Shown here piece by piece: positions 44,919 to 57,851 of a DNA stretch of 64,000 bases. Within the stretch, counting starts at the first letter, position 1. Each line of letters starts with the position of its first letter. The translations under genes were made by a program, and so were the position numbers. Under the pieces are notes generated by a model. That model was not told where the DNA came from. It was given only the letters and a program-made list of their open reading frames with translations, and did no database searches. Origin of the DNA: JASLMY01 sp965226475 (lineage in GTDB: Bacteria > Pseudomonadota > Alphaproteobacteria > GCA-2731375); NCBI GenBank assembly GCA_965226475.1, contig CBDDDJ010000003.1:1364001-1428000 (forward strand), in the 5' to 3' direction.

Positions 44919-45017
44919 GAATCTCCGCGACGTTTACTTCGCCATTAATTGGGGGAGATTACGTGCCCTCGCCCCGAATTGTTGAAAAGATGCCCGTCAA
45001 CCCCGGTAGTGTCAAGA

Positions 45018-45052
45018 ATTAACCATGAATCATTAACCATCCGTGAATCATT
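45018..45052. repeat. Direct repeats with two GANTC sites upstream of rrn / M23 gene
   Basis: ATTAACCAT occurs at 45018-45026 and 45032-45040, and TGAATCATT occurs twice overlapping them. Each TGAATCATT contains GAATC, the CcrM methylation target of alphaproteobacteria. The TTAA half-sites are spaced by ten bases, not the seven of a canonical CtrA box. The stretch is AT-rich and lies between the divergent M23 gene and the rrn promoter. Confidence 0.45.
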
Positions 45053-45192
45053 GCTGGTGGGCATCGGTAGAGGACCAAACCCGGCGGGCGCGTCGAAGGC
45101 CGACGACGGCGCGAGCGAGCAGCGGCTTTCCGCCCGCCTTTCCGCCCTTGCCGGGGCGGCCGAATAAATGTCATGATGTCGCATCGAAGTCG

Positions 45193-45221
45193 TTGACACG
45201 CCGAAACGCCCTGGCTATACA
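45193..45221 (+). promoter_or_regulatory. rrn operon promoter
   Basis: A perfect TTGACA (45193-45198) and TATACA (45216-45221) are separated by 17 bases, about 300 bp upstream of the 16S gene. The leader then contains TTCTTTGACATTGTGA at about 45315, similar to conserved rrn leader sequence of alphaproteobacteria. Confidence 0.75.
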
Positions 45222-45518
45222 GGTCGCCTCTGGGGCGCCCTATAGTGTCCCGACGGGCTTCGCGTCGCCCGGCACCGGCCGAGAGGATGGTCGATGGACG
45301 GTGACGGATCGCGTTCTTTGACATTGTGATTCGAGGAAGGGAAGCGTGGGCGGCGGCGCATGGCGCAGCTTGGTCACGCAACCCAGGTCGAGGATTTCGC
45401 TCGCCGACGGCTCTGCCGGAGGCGAGGGGGATTCGAGATTAAGTTGAATAGCCAAGTGCGCGTTCCTGTCCGCGAACGCCGTCGGTTTCGGCCGATTGCG
45501 GGAGCGATCAAGGACCAT

Positions 45519-47025
<1,507 letters not shown>

Positions 47026-47248
47026 TTTCGAGTGTACGGCGGACGATGGGTTCGCCCATCGCGGGACGTTACTCGAAATGCTTGGACAAAAGTCGACGAT
47101 ACCGATGCGGGCTCGCCCGCGTTCGGGATCGCATCGGCGCCCTGATGGCGCCGCCGCCTTCGTTTCTCTTCCTCATGGATTTCGGTTGGATGGCAGAGTG
47201 CAGATGTCGGGCGTCCCATGGGGACGACGTCTGCCCTCTGGCATCCAT

Positions 47249-47325
<77 letters not shown>

Positions 47326-47385
47326 ATCAGGCTCGTGGGCGCGCCGCTGGGCGCGGGACGGAGGAGCCGAGGGATCACCGCCATC

Positions 47386-47461
47386 GGGGCTGTAGCTCAG
47401 TTGGGAGAGCGCCTGCTTTGCAAGCAGGAGGTCATCGGTTCGATCCCGTTCAGCTCCACCA
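47386..47461 (+). tRNA. tRNA-Ala (TGC)
   Basis: A 76-nt cloverleaf starting GGGGCTGTAGCTCAG with anticodon TGC at 47419-47421, T-loop TTCGATC and encoded CCA. It is the second spacer tRNA of the rrn operon. The roughly 300 bp from here to the 23S gene hold processing stems but no gene. Confidence 0.97.
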
Positions 47462-47758
47462 ATTCGCCATGCGTGGCGGGCGTCCGAAGAGGCCTTTGGG
47501 AATCCATATGAAATTCGATGCGCCGGCGTTCGTTCGCCGGCCGTCGGGTGGTCTTTGTCATCGTGAAGAAGAGAGTCGAATGCGATCGTATCGCCTGGGG
47601 GCGGTCTCCCCCTTGCGGAAATTGCGGTCGTGTTCGTGAACGCGAGTATAGAATGTCTTCACACGAGCATGGTGCCGGTCGTGGTGACGGTGAATGTCGC
47701 GCCCTCGGGCGTGTCTGTTCTCCGCGCATGCGACGGCGATATGTTCAGTTGAGGCTTC

Positions 47759-50519
<2,761 letters not shown>

Positions 50520-50639
50520 TCGCCTCTACCGAACGACCTCCGTCCATGCGTGGTGAACAGCCACGCTTATGGCTGGCGCTCGCTCGTATCAAGGCATGAC
50601 ATATCCGTCTCGCGTTCCCGCTCTCGATTGCGTTTTGCC

Positions 50640-50757
50640 GGCTTGGTGGTTTTGGCGAGGGGCCCGCACCCGATCCCATCCCGAACTCGGCCGTGAAAAC
50701 CCTCAGCGCCGATGGTACTGCGTCTCAAGGCGTGGGAGAGTAGGTCGCCGCCAGGCC
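50640..50757 (+). rRNA. rrf: 5S ribosomal RNA
   Basis: About 117 nt containing ACCCGATCCCATCCCGAACT and GTGGGAGAGTAGGTCGCCG, with ends GCTTGG and CCAGGC able to pair. It lies about 120 bp after the 23S gene in the usual place. Confidence 0.93.
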
Positions 50758-50866
50758 TGCAAAACGCGATCGAATGTGAGAACTCTCTCTTCACATGACG
50801 AGATCCGACGAGACGCCAAAGCGGCCTGATCCGGAATCCATCCGGACGACGACCGGCGCGACTTGG

Positions 50867-50943
<77 letters not shown>

Positions 50944-50946
50944 AAC

Positions 50947-50989
50947 AATCCCCGCTATTCCAATAGATTAGCGGGGATTTTCTTTTTTT
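50947..50989 (+). terminator. Rho-independent terminator of the rrn operon
   Basis: AATCCCCGCTA at 50947-50957 pairs perfectly with TAGCGGGGATT at 50969-50979 across an 11-nt loop. It is followed by a T-rich run TTCTTTTTTT. It begins four bases after the tRNA-fMet CCA. Confidence 0.92.
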
Positions 50990-51418
50990 GGTATAGAACA
51001 GTGTTTTTCCAGGTACCACATAGGCACCGTTTTGTTTCCAAGTCGTGCGCAGCCCTGCGCAGGGTGAAAGGTAACGATTCGGTCGTGCCGTGGAGGCGGA
51101 CGTGCTTCTGCGGCCGAGTAGGCGGGGGCATTGCTGCGCCCCGCCCCTCAGTTGCAGTAGGAATGCGCATTGCTGCGCACTTGTGCCTCCCATTTATCTC
51201 ATCCGGGGTGCATCAAGAACGCCGACCGGTCCGCCGGCACTGGTGATGGCACCATCTTCGCTGTGAGGCGGGCATAGTCATCTTCGGAAACGACGCCCAC
51301 ATCGATCGGCAACCGGCTTGGGGGGCCTTGCCATAGTAAGACGGATTGCTGAGGTTACGGCGACCCCGACGGCGTCAGAATCATCGCCGCAAGCCGATTA
51401 TACGATAGCCGGTGCCAG
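50990..51418. other. Intergenic after the rrn terminator, no gene
   Basis: No reading frame here looks real. A short motif GCATTGCTGCGC occurs twice (about 51128 and 51169). The minus-strand transposase ends at 51419. The segment is probably the edge of an old insertion. Confidence 0.4.
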
Positions 51419-52447
51419 TCAGGCCGCCAACCGCTGGTACCGATGATGCAGCCCGCCGACCTGTGGAAACGCCACGATCTTCCCGGCGCCAGCCGGCTGA
51501 ACCGATCGCCGTTCAGGGGTATCCTTGCCTAGCGCCAGGTGCGTGCGGGATCGCTGGTAGTAGTCGATGTACGACAAGAGTATCGCCCGCAGATGCCGTT
51601 CGTTTAGAACGATCACGTGATCCAGACACTCTCGCCTGATGGACCCGATCACGCGCTCAACGTACGGCGACTGCCACGGCGCTCGCGGCGCCGTCACGAC
51701 CTCTTCGATGCCCATCGCCTTTATCCGCGAACGAAAGGCAATACCGTACACACGATCCCGATCTCGGATCATATACCGTGGTGCTGTCTCCCACGGAAAG
51801 GCCTCCCGGATCTGTTGCGCGACCCACGCCGCAGTCGGGTGTGCCGTGGTGCCGATGTGAACAATCCGCCGACGCTCGTGCCGCAGCACAACGAGCACGA
51901 ATAGAAGACTGAACGTCGCGGTGGGTACGACGAAGAAGTCTGTCGACGCTAGGCACCCGACGTGGTTCTCGAGGAACGTCCGCCATGTCTGCGAAGGTGG
52001 CTTTGGATGGCGCGGCATGTACTTGGACACGGCCGCCTCGGAGACCTCGAAGCCGAGCATCCTGAGCTCACCGTGGATTCGGGGAGCGCCCCACAACGGA
52101 TTCTCCCGAGACATCCGGCGGATAAGCCCTCGGAATTCGCTCGACACGGGCGGTCGTCCCGGCTTCCCCCGTCGCGACTTCCGGGTCCAGAAACGTCGGA
52201 AGCCCTTTCGATGCCAGCCGATAACCGTTTCCGGCTTGACGATCACCAGGATCTCCCTCCAACCCGACCACAGCCGAGACAGGACGACCCAGAAAAGGCG
52301 ATCGGCCATCCGAAGCGATGGCCTGGCTCCTTTCCGATCTAAGGCGGCAAGCTGCTGTCGCAGGGCAAGGTTCTCAAGATGCAACGCCGCGCGGCTGAGG
52401 AAAGCCTCACGGACCATGGCAAGGACAATTCGAATGGTCGTGCACAT
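51419..52447 (-). CDS. Integrase-core (rve) transposase, IS type unresolved
   Basis: The 342-residue protein has an N-terminal helical part (LENLALRQQLAALDRKG), a winged-helix segment (PLWGAPRIHGELRMLGFEVS) and a DDE core with D in CLASTDFFVVPTATFS, D in YMIRDRDRVYGI and E in SPYVERVIGSIRRECLDH. It lacks a separate OrfA. This architecture is common among stand-alone IS3/IS481-related transposases. The start at 52447 is a best guess. I could not define terminal repeats. Confidence 0.8.
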   Translation of the reverse strand: MCTTIRIVLAMVREAFLSRAALHLENLALRQQLAALDRKGARPSLRMADRLFWVVLSRLWSGWREILVIVKPETVIGWHRKGFRRFWTRKSRRGKPGRPPVSSEFRGLIRRMSRENPLWGAPRIHGELRMLGFEVSEAAVSKYMPRHPKPPSQTWRTFLENHVGCLASTDFFVVPTATFSLLFVLVVLRHERRRIVHIGTTAHPTAAWVAQQIREAFPWETAPRYMIRDRDRVYGIAFRSRIKAMGIEEVVTAPRAPWQSPYVERVIGSIRRECLDHVIVLNERHLRAILLSYIDYYQRSRTHLALGKDTPERRSVQPAGAGKIVAFPQVGGLHHRYQRLAA

Positions 52448-52520
52448 GTCGGAGACGCTATCCGGCACAAGCCGGGAATGCGAGGATTTCTGCGGCAGAT
52501 AGGATTTATGGGAGCCACAG

Positions 52521-52679
52521 GTGACGGTAGCCCAAATGCATGAGGTGTTGAACGCTGGAGGCATCAACATCACGGAGCGCAGTCTGCGGACGTTTCTGGA
52601 CAAGGGCGTGTTGCCGGGAAGGAAGGTTGCCGAGGCCGCCAGGGCCATGGTGTCGGAAGAAGGCAGTGATCCGTTCTAA
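52521..52679 (+). CDS. Small ORF or 3' gene remnant, 52 aa
   Basis: A GTG-started frame reads VTVAQMHEVLNAGGINITER and ends MVSEEGSDPF, with a GGGAG site upstream. The sequence looks protein-like (two helices and a turn) and could be the tail of a truncated regulatory gene cut by the neighbouring transposase, or a genuine small gene. No family recognised. Confidence 0.35.
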   Translation: MTVAQMHEVLNAGGINITERSLRTFLDKGVLPGRKVAEAARAMVSEEGSDPF

Positions 52680-52973
52680 CTGGAATGAAGGCGCATATGG
52701 ATCCGCGAAGCGGCGATACGACGTTCGGAGAACGGCGGGTCCGTCATCGTGGTTTGAGGGGTGCGAACAATGAAGTTGCAACGGGGGATGGTTGGGCGAT
52801 GGCGTGGCGCGTCAGCGCCCGCGTACGGCGATGGCGCGAAGCGCCGTGCCGTGAGGCGGCGATGCACCGTTCGGAGAACGGCGAGCCGCCTGCGAGCGTA
52901 AGCTCGCACGGTTGGCGGCGGCGCAAAGCGCCCCGCCATGGGCCGGTGCTCTAACCAAGCGGCACAAAAAGGG
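52680..52973. repeat. Intergenic with repeated hairpin motif CGTTCGGAGAACGGCG
   Basis: CGTTCGGAGAACGGCG occurs at about 52724 and 52868. Each contains the inverted repeat CGTTC-GGA-GAACG. A third hairpin GCGAGC-GTAA-GCTCGC follows at about 52897. Runs such as GCGAAGCG and GCGCAAAGCG recur between. The segment may be structured non-coding DNA between the island genes; no protein frame is convincing. Confidence 0.4.
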
Positions 52974-53010
52974 GGCCGACCTCCGCCGTGTGATGGCGGG
53001 GGCCGGCCCT
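52974..53010 (-). terminator. Terminator-like hairpin downstream of the DUF2493 gene
   Basis: GGGCCGACCTCCGCC and GGCGGGGGCCGGCCC form a long GC-rich stem with a short loop. On the minus strand it is followed by CCCCCTTTTT. It begins 13 bases after the stop codon of the minus-strand gene ending at 53023, fitting a rho-independent terminator. Confidence 0.6.
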
Positions 53011-53022
53011 TGAAGGGTGTCG

Positions 53023-53937
53023 CTACGCGGCGGCGAGCAGGACGGGGATGCCGATCTTGCGCGCCTTGTCGATCAAATTGTTCGTGATGCCGGAGCCAGG
53101 GAAGGCGACGAGGCCTTTCGGCAGGAAGTTCAACAGCACGTCGTTGCGCCGGAAGGGCGCGGCCTTGCCGTCTCTATCCCAGTTCGGCTTGCAGACGACC
53201 TGGTGGACCCCGTTCTTCTCCGCCCAGCTTGCGGCGATCTTCTCCGCGCCGGGTCCGCCGCCGTGCAGCAGGACCATGTCTTCGTACTTGATCTTGATGC
53301 TGTCCAGGGAGCGCCAGATCGCGGTGACGTCGCCGAAGTCCTTCCCGCCGGTGAAGGCGACCAGGGTGCCTTCGGGGAGATGCGCGCTGGTCTCACGGTC
53401 CTTGCGGGCGCGCAGGTAGTCGCGGGCGTCGATGGCGGCTGAAGTGAGTTTGCCGGCCTGACTGCTGTGCGACCCGTTACGCGGGCGCCAGGTATCGCCG
53501 GTCTCGGTGCGGTATCCCTCCGCGGCGAGGTCGCGCATGGCCTCGAAGGCGCCGCGCCGATCGCCGAGCTTCCGGACCCGGTCGGTCAGGCGTTCGAGTT
53601 CCCGGGACTTGATCTCGGAGCCGTCCTGCTCTTGGCCGAGGTCTTTCATCTCGGGCGCGATCTTGTCGATGCCGCGGTCGAGGCGCTGGACCTGGGCGTG
53701 CAGTGCATTGACGAAACCCCAGAGCAGGCTCTCGCGTTCGTCGGCGAACTGCGTGCCGTCCGGTGCGACGGCACCGGCGAGGATGTGGATCGCTTCCTCT
53801 ATCCCGGCAAACGCCTCTTCCTCGTTCCAGATCTCGCGGTTGTCGAACTCTTCGGGACCAGGGGTCGCGCCGAACAGGGCGGCCTGTTCGCAAGCCATTG
53901 CGGTCTGTGACGTTTCGGTGCTGATGAACTCTTGCAT
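53023..53937 (-). CDS. DUF2493 (SLOG/YspA-like) domain protein
   Basis: The start at 53937 is supported by GGAGAG upstream (304 residues); the ATG at 53949 is possible. The N-terminal 160 residues are acidic and helical (LTDRVRKLGDRRGAFEAMRD). The C-terminal Rossmann-like SLOG domain has LVAFTGGKDFGDVTAIWRSL, MVLLHGGGPGAEKIAASWAE and GLVAFPGSGITNNLIDKA. Such proteins are very common on alphaproteobacterial plasmids and conjugative elements; they are thought to bind nucleotides. It lies next to a Toprim gene, as on such elements. Confidence 0.85.
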   Translation of the reverse strand: MQEFISTETSQTAMACEQAALFGATPGPEEFDNREIWNEEEAFAGIEEAIHILAGAVAPDGTQFADERESLLWGFVNALHAQVQRLDRGIDKIAPEMKDLGQEQDGSEIKSRELERLTDRVRKLGDRRGAFEAMRDLAAEGYRTETGDTWRPRNGSHSSQAGKLTSAAIDARDYLRARKDRETSAHLPEGTLVAFTGGKDFGDVTAIWRSLDSIKIKYEDMVLLHGGGPGAEKIAASWAEKNGVHQVVCKPNWDRDGKAAPFRRNDVLLNFLPKGLVAFPGSGITNNLIDKARKIGIPVLLAAA

Positions 53938-54224
53938 GATTCTCTCCATTGCAATGTCGCTATCCTCCGAGGCGGGATGCCCCGTCGTGATGACTCTTTG
54001 TTTCACGCGCTCGCAGCGGAGCCACGATGGCCGGAATGCCTGCGCCGGGGGGATGCGCGAGTGGTGCGGGCGCAGGGAGCGCAGCGAGCGAGCCACGGTC
54101 GCGTATTCCACCGGCGCTAGCCGCGCAGCGGCGTGGCATTGCGCGCTATCGCCGTAACGGAGCGAAGCGGAGTGACGGACCCCACAGGGGTTGGCGCAGT
54201 GAGAACGTGTGGGACAATGAGACA

Positions 54225-55195
54225 TCATGACGGGATGATTATTCTCCCACTCCCACGCCTCTCTTCCCCCGTTGCCGCGGACTTGGAGCTTGCAATAAGG
54301 GGCGCGATCCGGGCCGCGAGGGTTTCTTCCCCGAAGGCAACGAGGTCGTCATTAAAATCAGAGTGTTCGGGAACGATCACGATTGAGGGAATGCCGCGTT
54401 CCACACAGCGGTGCTGAAGACGGTTCGCGGCGTTCCCTCCCTCCACGTCTTTATCGCGGGCGATGACCAACAGGGCGAGGTCTTGGGGTGGTTCGAAGGC
54501 GCCGAGGCTGCCTGCCGATAGAGCCGCCGCGGCATGAATGCCGGGAACGGCGGTGATTAGCGACAGCACGGTTTCGATGCCCTCGCCGGCAAGCAGGGTC
54601 GCGCCGGAGGCGGATCCGCCGAAGCGCACGGCCCGGCCGTGGACGCGCCCGAGCGCTTTGCGCGGGCGCACGAGGTTGGCTTTCTGGGGTAGCTTGGGAT
54701 CGAGCCAGGTGCGCTGTACGCCCTCGATTGCGCCATCATCTCCGGTGACGGCGGCGACCAGCGCCGGGAGGCGGTGGATGCCATTGTCGCTGCGATGGAT
54801 GAGATCGGGATGAAACCGCAGGGCCGTAAAGCGGCAATGGCCGATGGCGCGGGCGTGCAGGTAGGCTTCCGCATGGGTGCCATCTATGGGGCGGCAACGC
54901 CGCCAGAGGCGGCGCGCTGCTTCCTCACGGTCATAGCCGCCGGTGTGATCGCCGCCATTGGCGGGGGCGGCAGACGGCAGGACGAGGAAGGCGCGGGCCT
55001 CCTCCATGGCGTGCCGTAGCGATGCTCCGCCGGTGCATAGACGGATGAGATCGAGCAGATCCCCATGCTCGTTGGTCGCGGCATCGGTCCATTTTCCGGG
55101 TATGCCTGGAGGCGCCAGGCGCACGAAGAGCGAGCGCCCCTTGGCGCCGGTTGTGTCGCCGACTGTCCAGTATCTGCCCTGTTTGCGGCCGCGGG
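54225..55195 (-). pseudogene. Toprim-domain primase-like protein, 5'-truncated
   Basis: The coherent protein begins near 55195 with GRKQGRYWTVGDTTGAKGRS and continues LAPPGIPGKWTDAATNEHGD, a pattern of plasmid-borne primase/helicase-type Toprim proteins. The Toprim core is seen in LLAGEGIETVLSLITA and LALLVIARDKDVEGGNAANR, with the conserved Glu and DxD-like acidic residues. About 25-30 N-terminal residues are missing; the frame upstream is antisense to a recombinase fragment, so the 5' end was replaced by a rearrangement. The 287 bp between it and the DUF2493 gene contain no gene. Confidence 0.75.
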
Positions 55196-55638
55196 GAGCG
55201 AGTTCGAGCTTCAGGGGATCAAGGCACGGCTGGTCGGCGGCCAGCGCAGCGCTGCCGCGCGCGGTGCGCTGAAGATCCGGTTGCCGGTCGGCCTGGCCTA
55301 CAACGACAAGGACGAGGTGATGTTCGACCCCGACCGGTCCGTCTTCGACGCCATCCGTCTCGTGTTCGACAGCTTCCGCCGAATGGGGTCGGCGATGGCG
55401 GTGGTGAAATGGATGCACCGCGAGAACATCGAGCTGCCGGCGCGTCCGCGGAGCGGGCCGGCCAACGGCGAGCTGCGCTGGGCTCTTCCGCGCGTGCCGC
55501 AAGTCTCCCGGATTCTGAGCAATCCCCGCTACGCCGGCGCCTTCGTCTATGGCCGGACGCACGTCGAGCGGCGGGCGGACGGGACCGGACGATGCCGCGT
55601 CGTGCCGATGGAGGACTGGCACGTCTGCATCCCGGACC
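55196..55638 (+). pseudogene. Serine recombinase, internal fragment (recombinase domain)
   Basis: The fragment reads ELQGIKARLVGGQRSAAARG, DPDRSVFDAIRLVFDSFRRM, VPQVSRILSNPRYAGAFVYG and ends WHVCIPD. This is the Recombinase (Pfam 07508) middle domain of large serine recombinases. Both the N-terminal catalytic resolvase domain and the C-terminal zinc/coiled-coil domain are missing. It fuses in frame to a tyrosine-recombinase fragment. Confidence 0.8.
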
Positions 55639-56028
55639 GGATCTCCGCTCCGGAAGTACAGCACTACCTCCTCCATTTGCACGAACAGAAGGGGTTGACC
55701 TGGCAGAGCTGCAACTGCGTTCGCCACGGCGTCCGCTTCCTGTACCGCATCACGCTCGGTTTGCCCGACCCGCACTTCTATCTGCCGGGTGCCAAGACGC
55801 CGTCCACCCTGCCTCAGATCCTCAACCGCGACGAGCTCGTGCGGCTGTTTACCGTGACCACCAACCGCAAGCATCGCGCCTTGCTGATGACGGCCTACGC
55901 CGCAGGGCTTCGGGCGAGCGAGCTGGGGCGACTACAGCTCAGCGATATCGACTCCGAACGCATGTGTCTGCGCGTCGATCAAGGCAAGGGCAATAAGGAC
56001 CGCTACGTCCCCCTCTCGCCTCGGCTGT
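55639..56028 (+). pseudogene. Tyrosine recombinase, N-terminal and part of catalytic domain (fragment)
   Basis: The fragment runs from APEVQHYLLHLHEQKGLTWQ (core-binding SAM-like domain) to MTAYAAGLRASELGRLQLSD and QGKGNKDRYVPLSPRL. The first catalytic arginine (GLRASE) and the lysine-containing loop are present; the later H-x-x-R and Tyr boxes are deleted. This type of integrase normally accompanies IS91-family transposases, whose remnant follows directly. Confidence 0.8.
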
Positions 56029-56427
56029 CGGTCCAGCAACAGCGGGTCGTGGACGCGCTGGTGAACTGCCGCACCGCCGTGCTCGGCGGGTTCAAGGCGC
56101 ATTGTGACCACTGCGGGGCGGAGACGATCCAATATGCATCATGCAGGAACCGTCACTGCCCCAAGTGTCAGACCCTCGCGCAAACCAGATGGGTCGAGCG
56201 TCAATGCGCCGATCTGCTCGACATCGGCTACTGGCACGTCGTCTTCACCTTGCCCCACGACCTCAACCCCGTGGCTCAGGGCAATCCCGCACTCATCTAC
56301 AGGCTGCTCTTCAAGGCCGCATCCCAGACCCTGCTAGAGTTCGGCCGCAATCCCCGCTGGCTCGGCGGCGAGCTCGGCATCACCATGGTGATGCACACCT
56401 GGGGCCAGAATCTGGGACAGCACATCC
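56029..56427 (+). pseudogene. IS91-family transposase, N-terminal fragment
   Basis: The frame continues without interruption into the zinc-binding domain of IS91 transposases: FKAHCDHCGAETIQYASCRN, RHCPKCQTLAQTRWVERQ, then DIGYWHVVFTLPHDLNPVAQ and LGITMVMHTWGQNLGQHIH. It breaks at the start of the HUH region (QHIH), so the HUH/Tyr nuclease is missing. IS91 elements move by rolling-circle transposition and often carry neighbouring DNA. Confidence 0.8.
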
Positions 56428-56946
56428 ATGGCGGTGGCGCGGATCATGGGCGACGGCGAGCGCCGCCGCACCCAGGCCTTCTCGCATCTGCAGTCGCACT
56501 ATCTGTTCCGCGACCGCTTCGGCCGGCCCGGCAAGGGCAACGACAAAGGGAAGGTCGAGGCGCTGGTGAAGACGGCGCGGCGCAAGTTCTTCGTGCCGAT
56601 CCCAAAGGTGCGGGACCTGGACGCCCTGAACGAACAGCTGATGGCGGGCTGCCTGGCGCGTCTCGACGCCCTGGAGGAAGGCGAGAAGGCAACGGCGCTG
56701 CTGGCCGACCTCGAGGCTTTGCGCGATCTACCGGCCGTCCCCTTCGAGGCTTGTGAGCAACATCCCGGGCAGGTCTCCTCGATGGCCTTGGTGCGCTACC
56801 GGCTGGTGGATTACTCGGCGCCGACGGTCCACGCCTACAAGGACGTGATGGTCAAGGGCTATGTCGACCGGGTCGAGATCACTCTCGGCGCCGAGATCAT
56901 CGCCCGTCATCCCCGCTCCTATGTGCGTGGCGACGTGGTCTGCTGA
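56428..56946 (+). pseudogene. istA: IS21 IstA, central fragment
   Basis: A different frame from the preceding fragments gives the IstA segment TQAFSHLQSHYLFRDRFGRP, GNDKGKVEALVKTARRKFFV and LVDYSAPTVHAYKDVMVKGY, ending ARHPRSYVRGDVV. It contains the catalytic glutamate (KGKVEALV) but not the two aspartates. It is from a different IS21 element than the complete one at 6271-8832. Confidence 0.8.
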
Positions 56947-57175
56947 CTGACCAGATGGAAGAGCAACTGGCCGCCGGCCTCGGCGAAGGGCAGGTATCCG
57001 AGTTCGTCGAGCACCACCAAATCGACGCGGCTCAGCTGGTCGACGATCCGGCCGGCCCGGCCGGCCCGTGCCTCGGCCTCGAGCCGGTTGACCAGGTCGA
57101 CGACGTTGAAGAAGCGAGCCCGAGCACCGCTCCTGATGCAGCTGGCGGTGATGGCGACGGCGAGATGGGTCTTGC
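56943..57175 (-). pseudogene. istB: IS21 IstB, central fragment in inverted orientation
   Basis: On the minus strand the sequence reads KTHLAVAITASCIRSGARAR, FFNVVDLVNRLEAEARAG and VDLVVLDELGYLPFAEAGGQ, ending LLFHLVSQ. It spans from the end of Walker A (only KT left) through Walker B. It lies next to the istA fragment but in the opposite direction, so the two were not simply left by deletion of one element; an inversion or two insertions must have occurred. Confidence 0.8.
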
Positions 57176-57177
57176 GG

Positions 57178-57807
57178 ATCGAGAAGGGCGTGGCGCTGGC
57201 CCGGCTGGCCCACTCGCTTCCCGGCATCGCCTTCGAGGGCGTCATGAGCCACCAGACGCTTCCGGGCAAGCCGGACCGCGAGACCCGGATTCGCGACGGC
57301 GTGCCCTTCATGCGGATGTGCCTCGACGTCAAGGACGCGATCGAGGCGGCGGGCATTCCCGTCGGGGTCGTGTCCGCCGGAGAGACCTTTTCCTATGACA
57401 TCGCCGCGAGGCTGCCGGGCATCACCGAGGTCGAGGGCGGGACCTATATGCTGATGTCGCATTCCTTCGACTACATGAGCGAATTCCGGATCGCCGCCAA
57501 GGTGCTGGCGACGGTGATCAGCACGCCGCGTCCGGGCATCGCCATCGGCGACGTCGGCACCCGGGCGCTCGGCTTGCGTGCCTGGCCCCGGGTCGAGGGG
57601 CGGGAGGGGCTAGCCGTCGAGGCGCTGCACGAGGAGCACGTCACGCTCCGTGTGGAAGGCGAGGCTGGAATCGAACTCGGCGCGCAATTCCTGCTCTCCA
57701 GCGGCCATCAGGACTCCATGACCGACCGTTGGGATCACTACGCCTGCGTTCGCGACGGCCGCGTCGAGGCGGTCTGGCCGATCGCCGCGCGCGGCTGCTT
57801 CCATTGA
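57178..57807 (+). pseudogene. D-threonine aldolase / D-serine dehydratase-like protein, 5'-truncated
   Basis: The coherent protein begins at about 57178 (IEKGVALARLAHSLPGIAFE) and runs through SHQTLPGKPDRETRIRDG to the C-terminal D-serine dehydratase-like domain with FLLSSGHQDSMTDRWDHYAC, where the expected metal-ligand H-x-D motif appears as HQD. The N-terminal alanine-racemase barrel portion with the PLP lysine is missing, replaced by the IS21 istB fragment. It converges with the M19 gene (44 bp apart). Confidence 0.75.
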
Positions 57808-57851
57808 GCCACCTCGATTGATTAGGCGGGGCAACGTGATCGCACCGCCGA

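Noticed and set aside
45018..45052. Canonical CtrA-binding site
   Set aside because: The TTAA half-sites are ten bases apart instead of seven.
52900..52975. tRNA-like 3' end (GCTCTAACCAAGCGGC)
   Set aside because: No cloverleaf can be folded around it; no acceptor stem or CCA.
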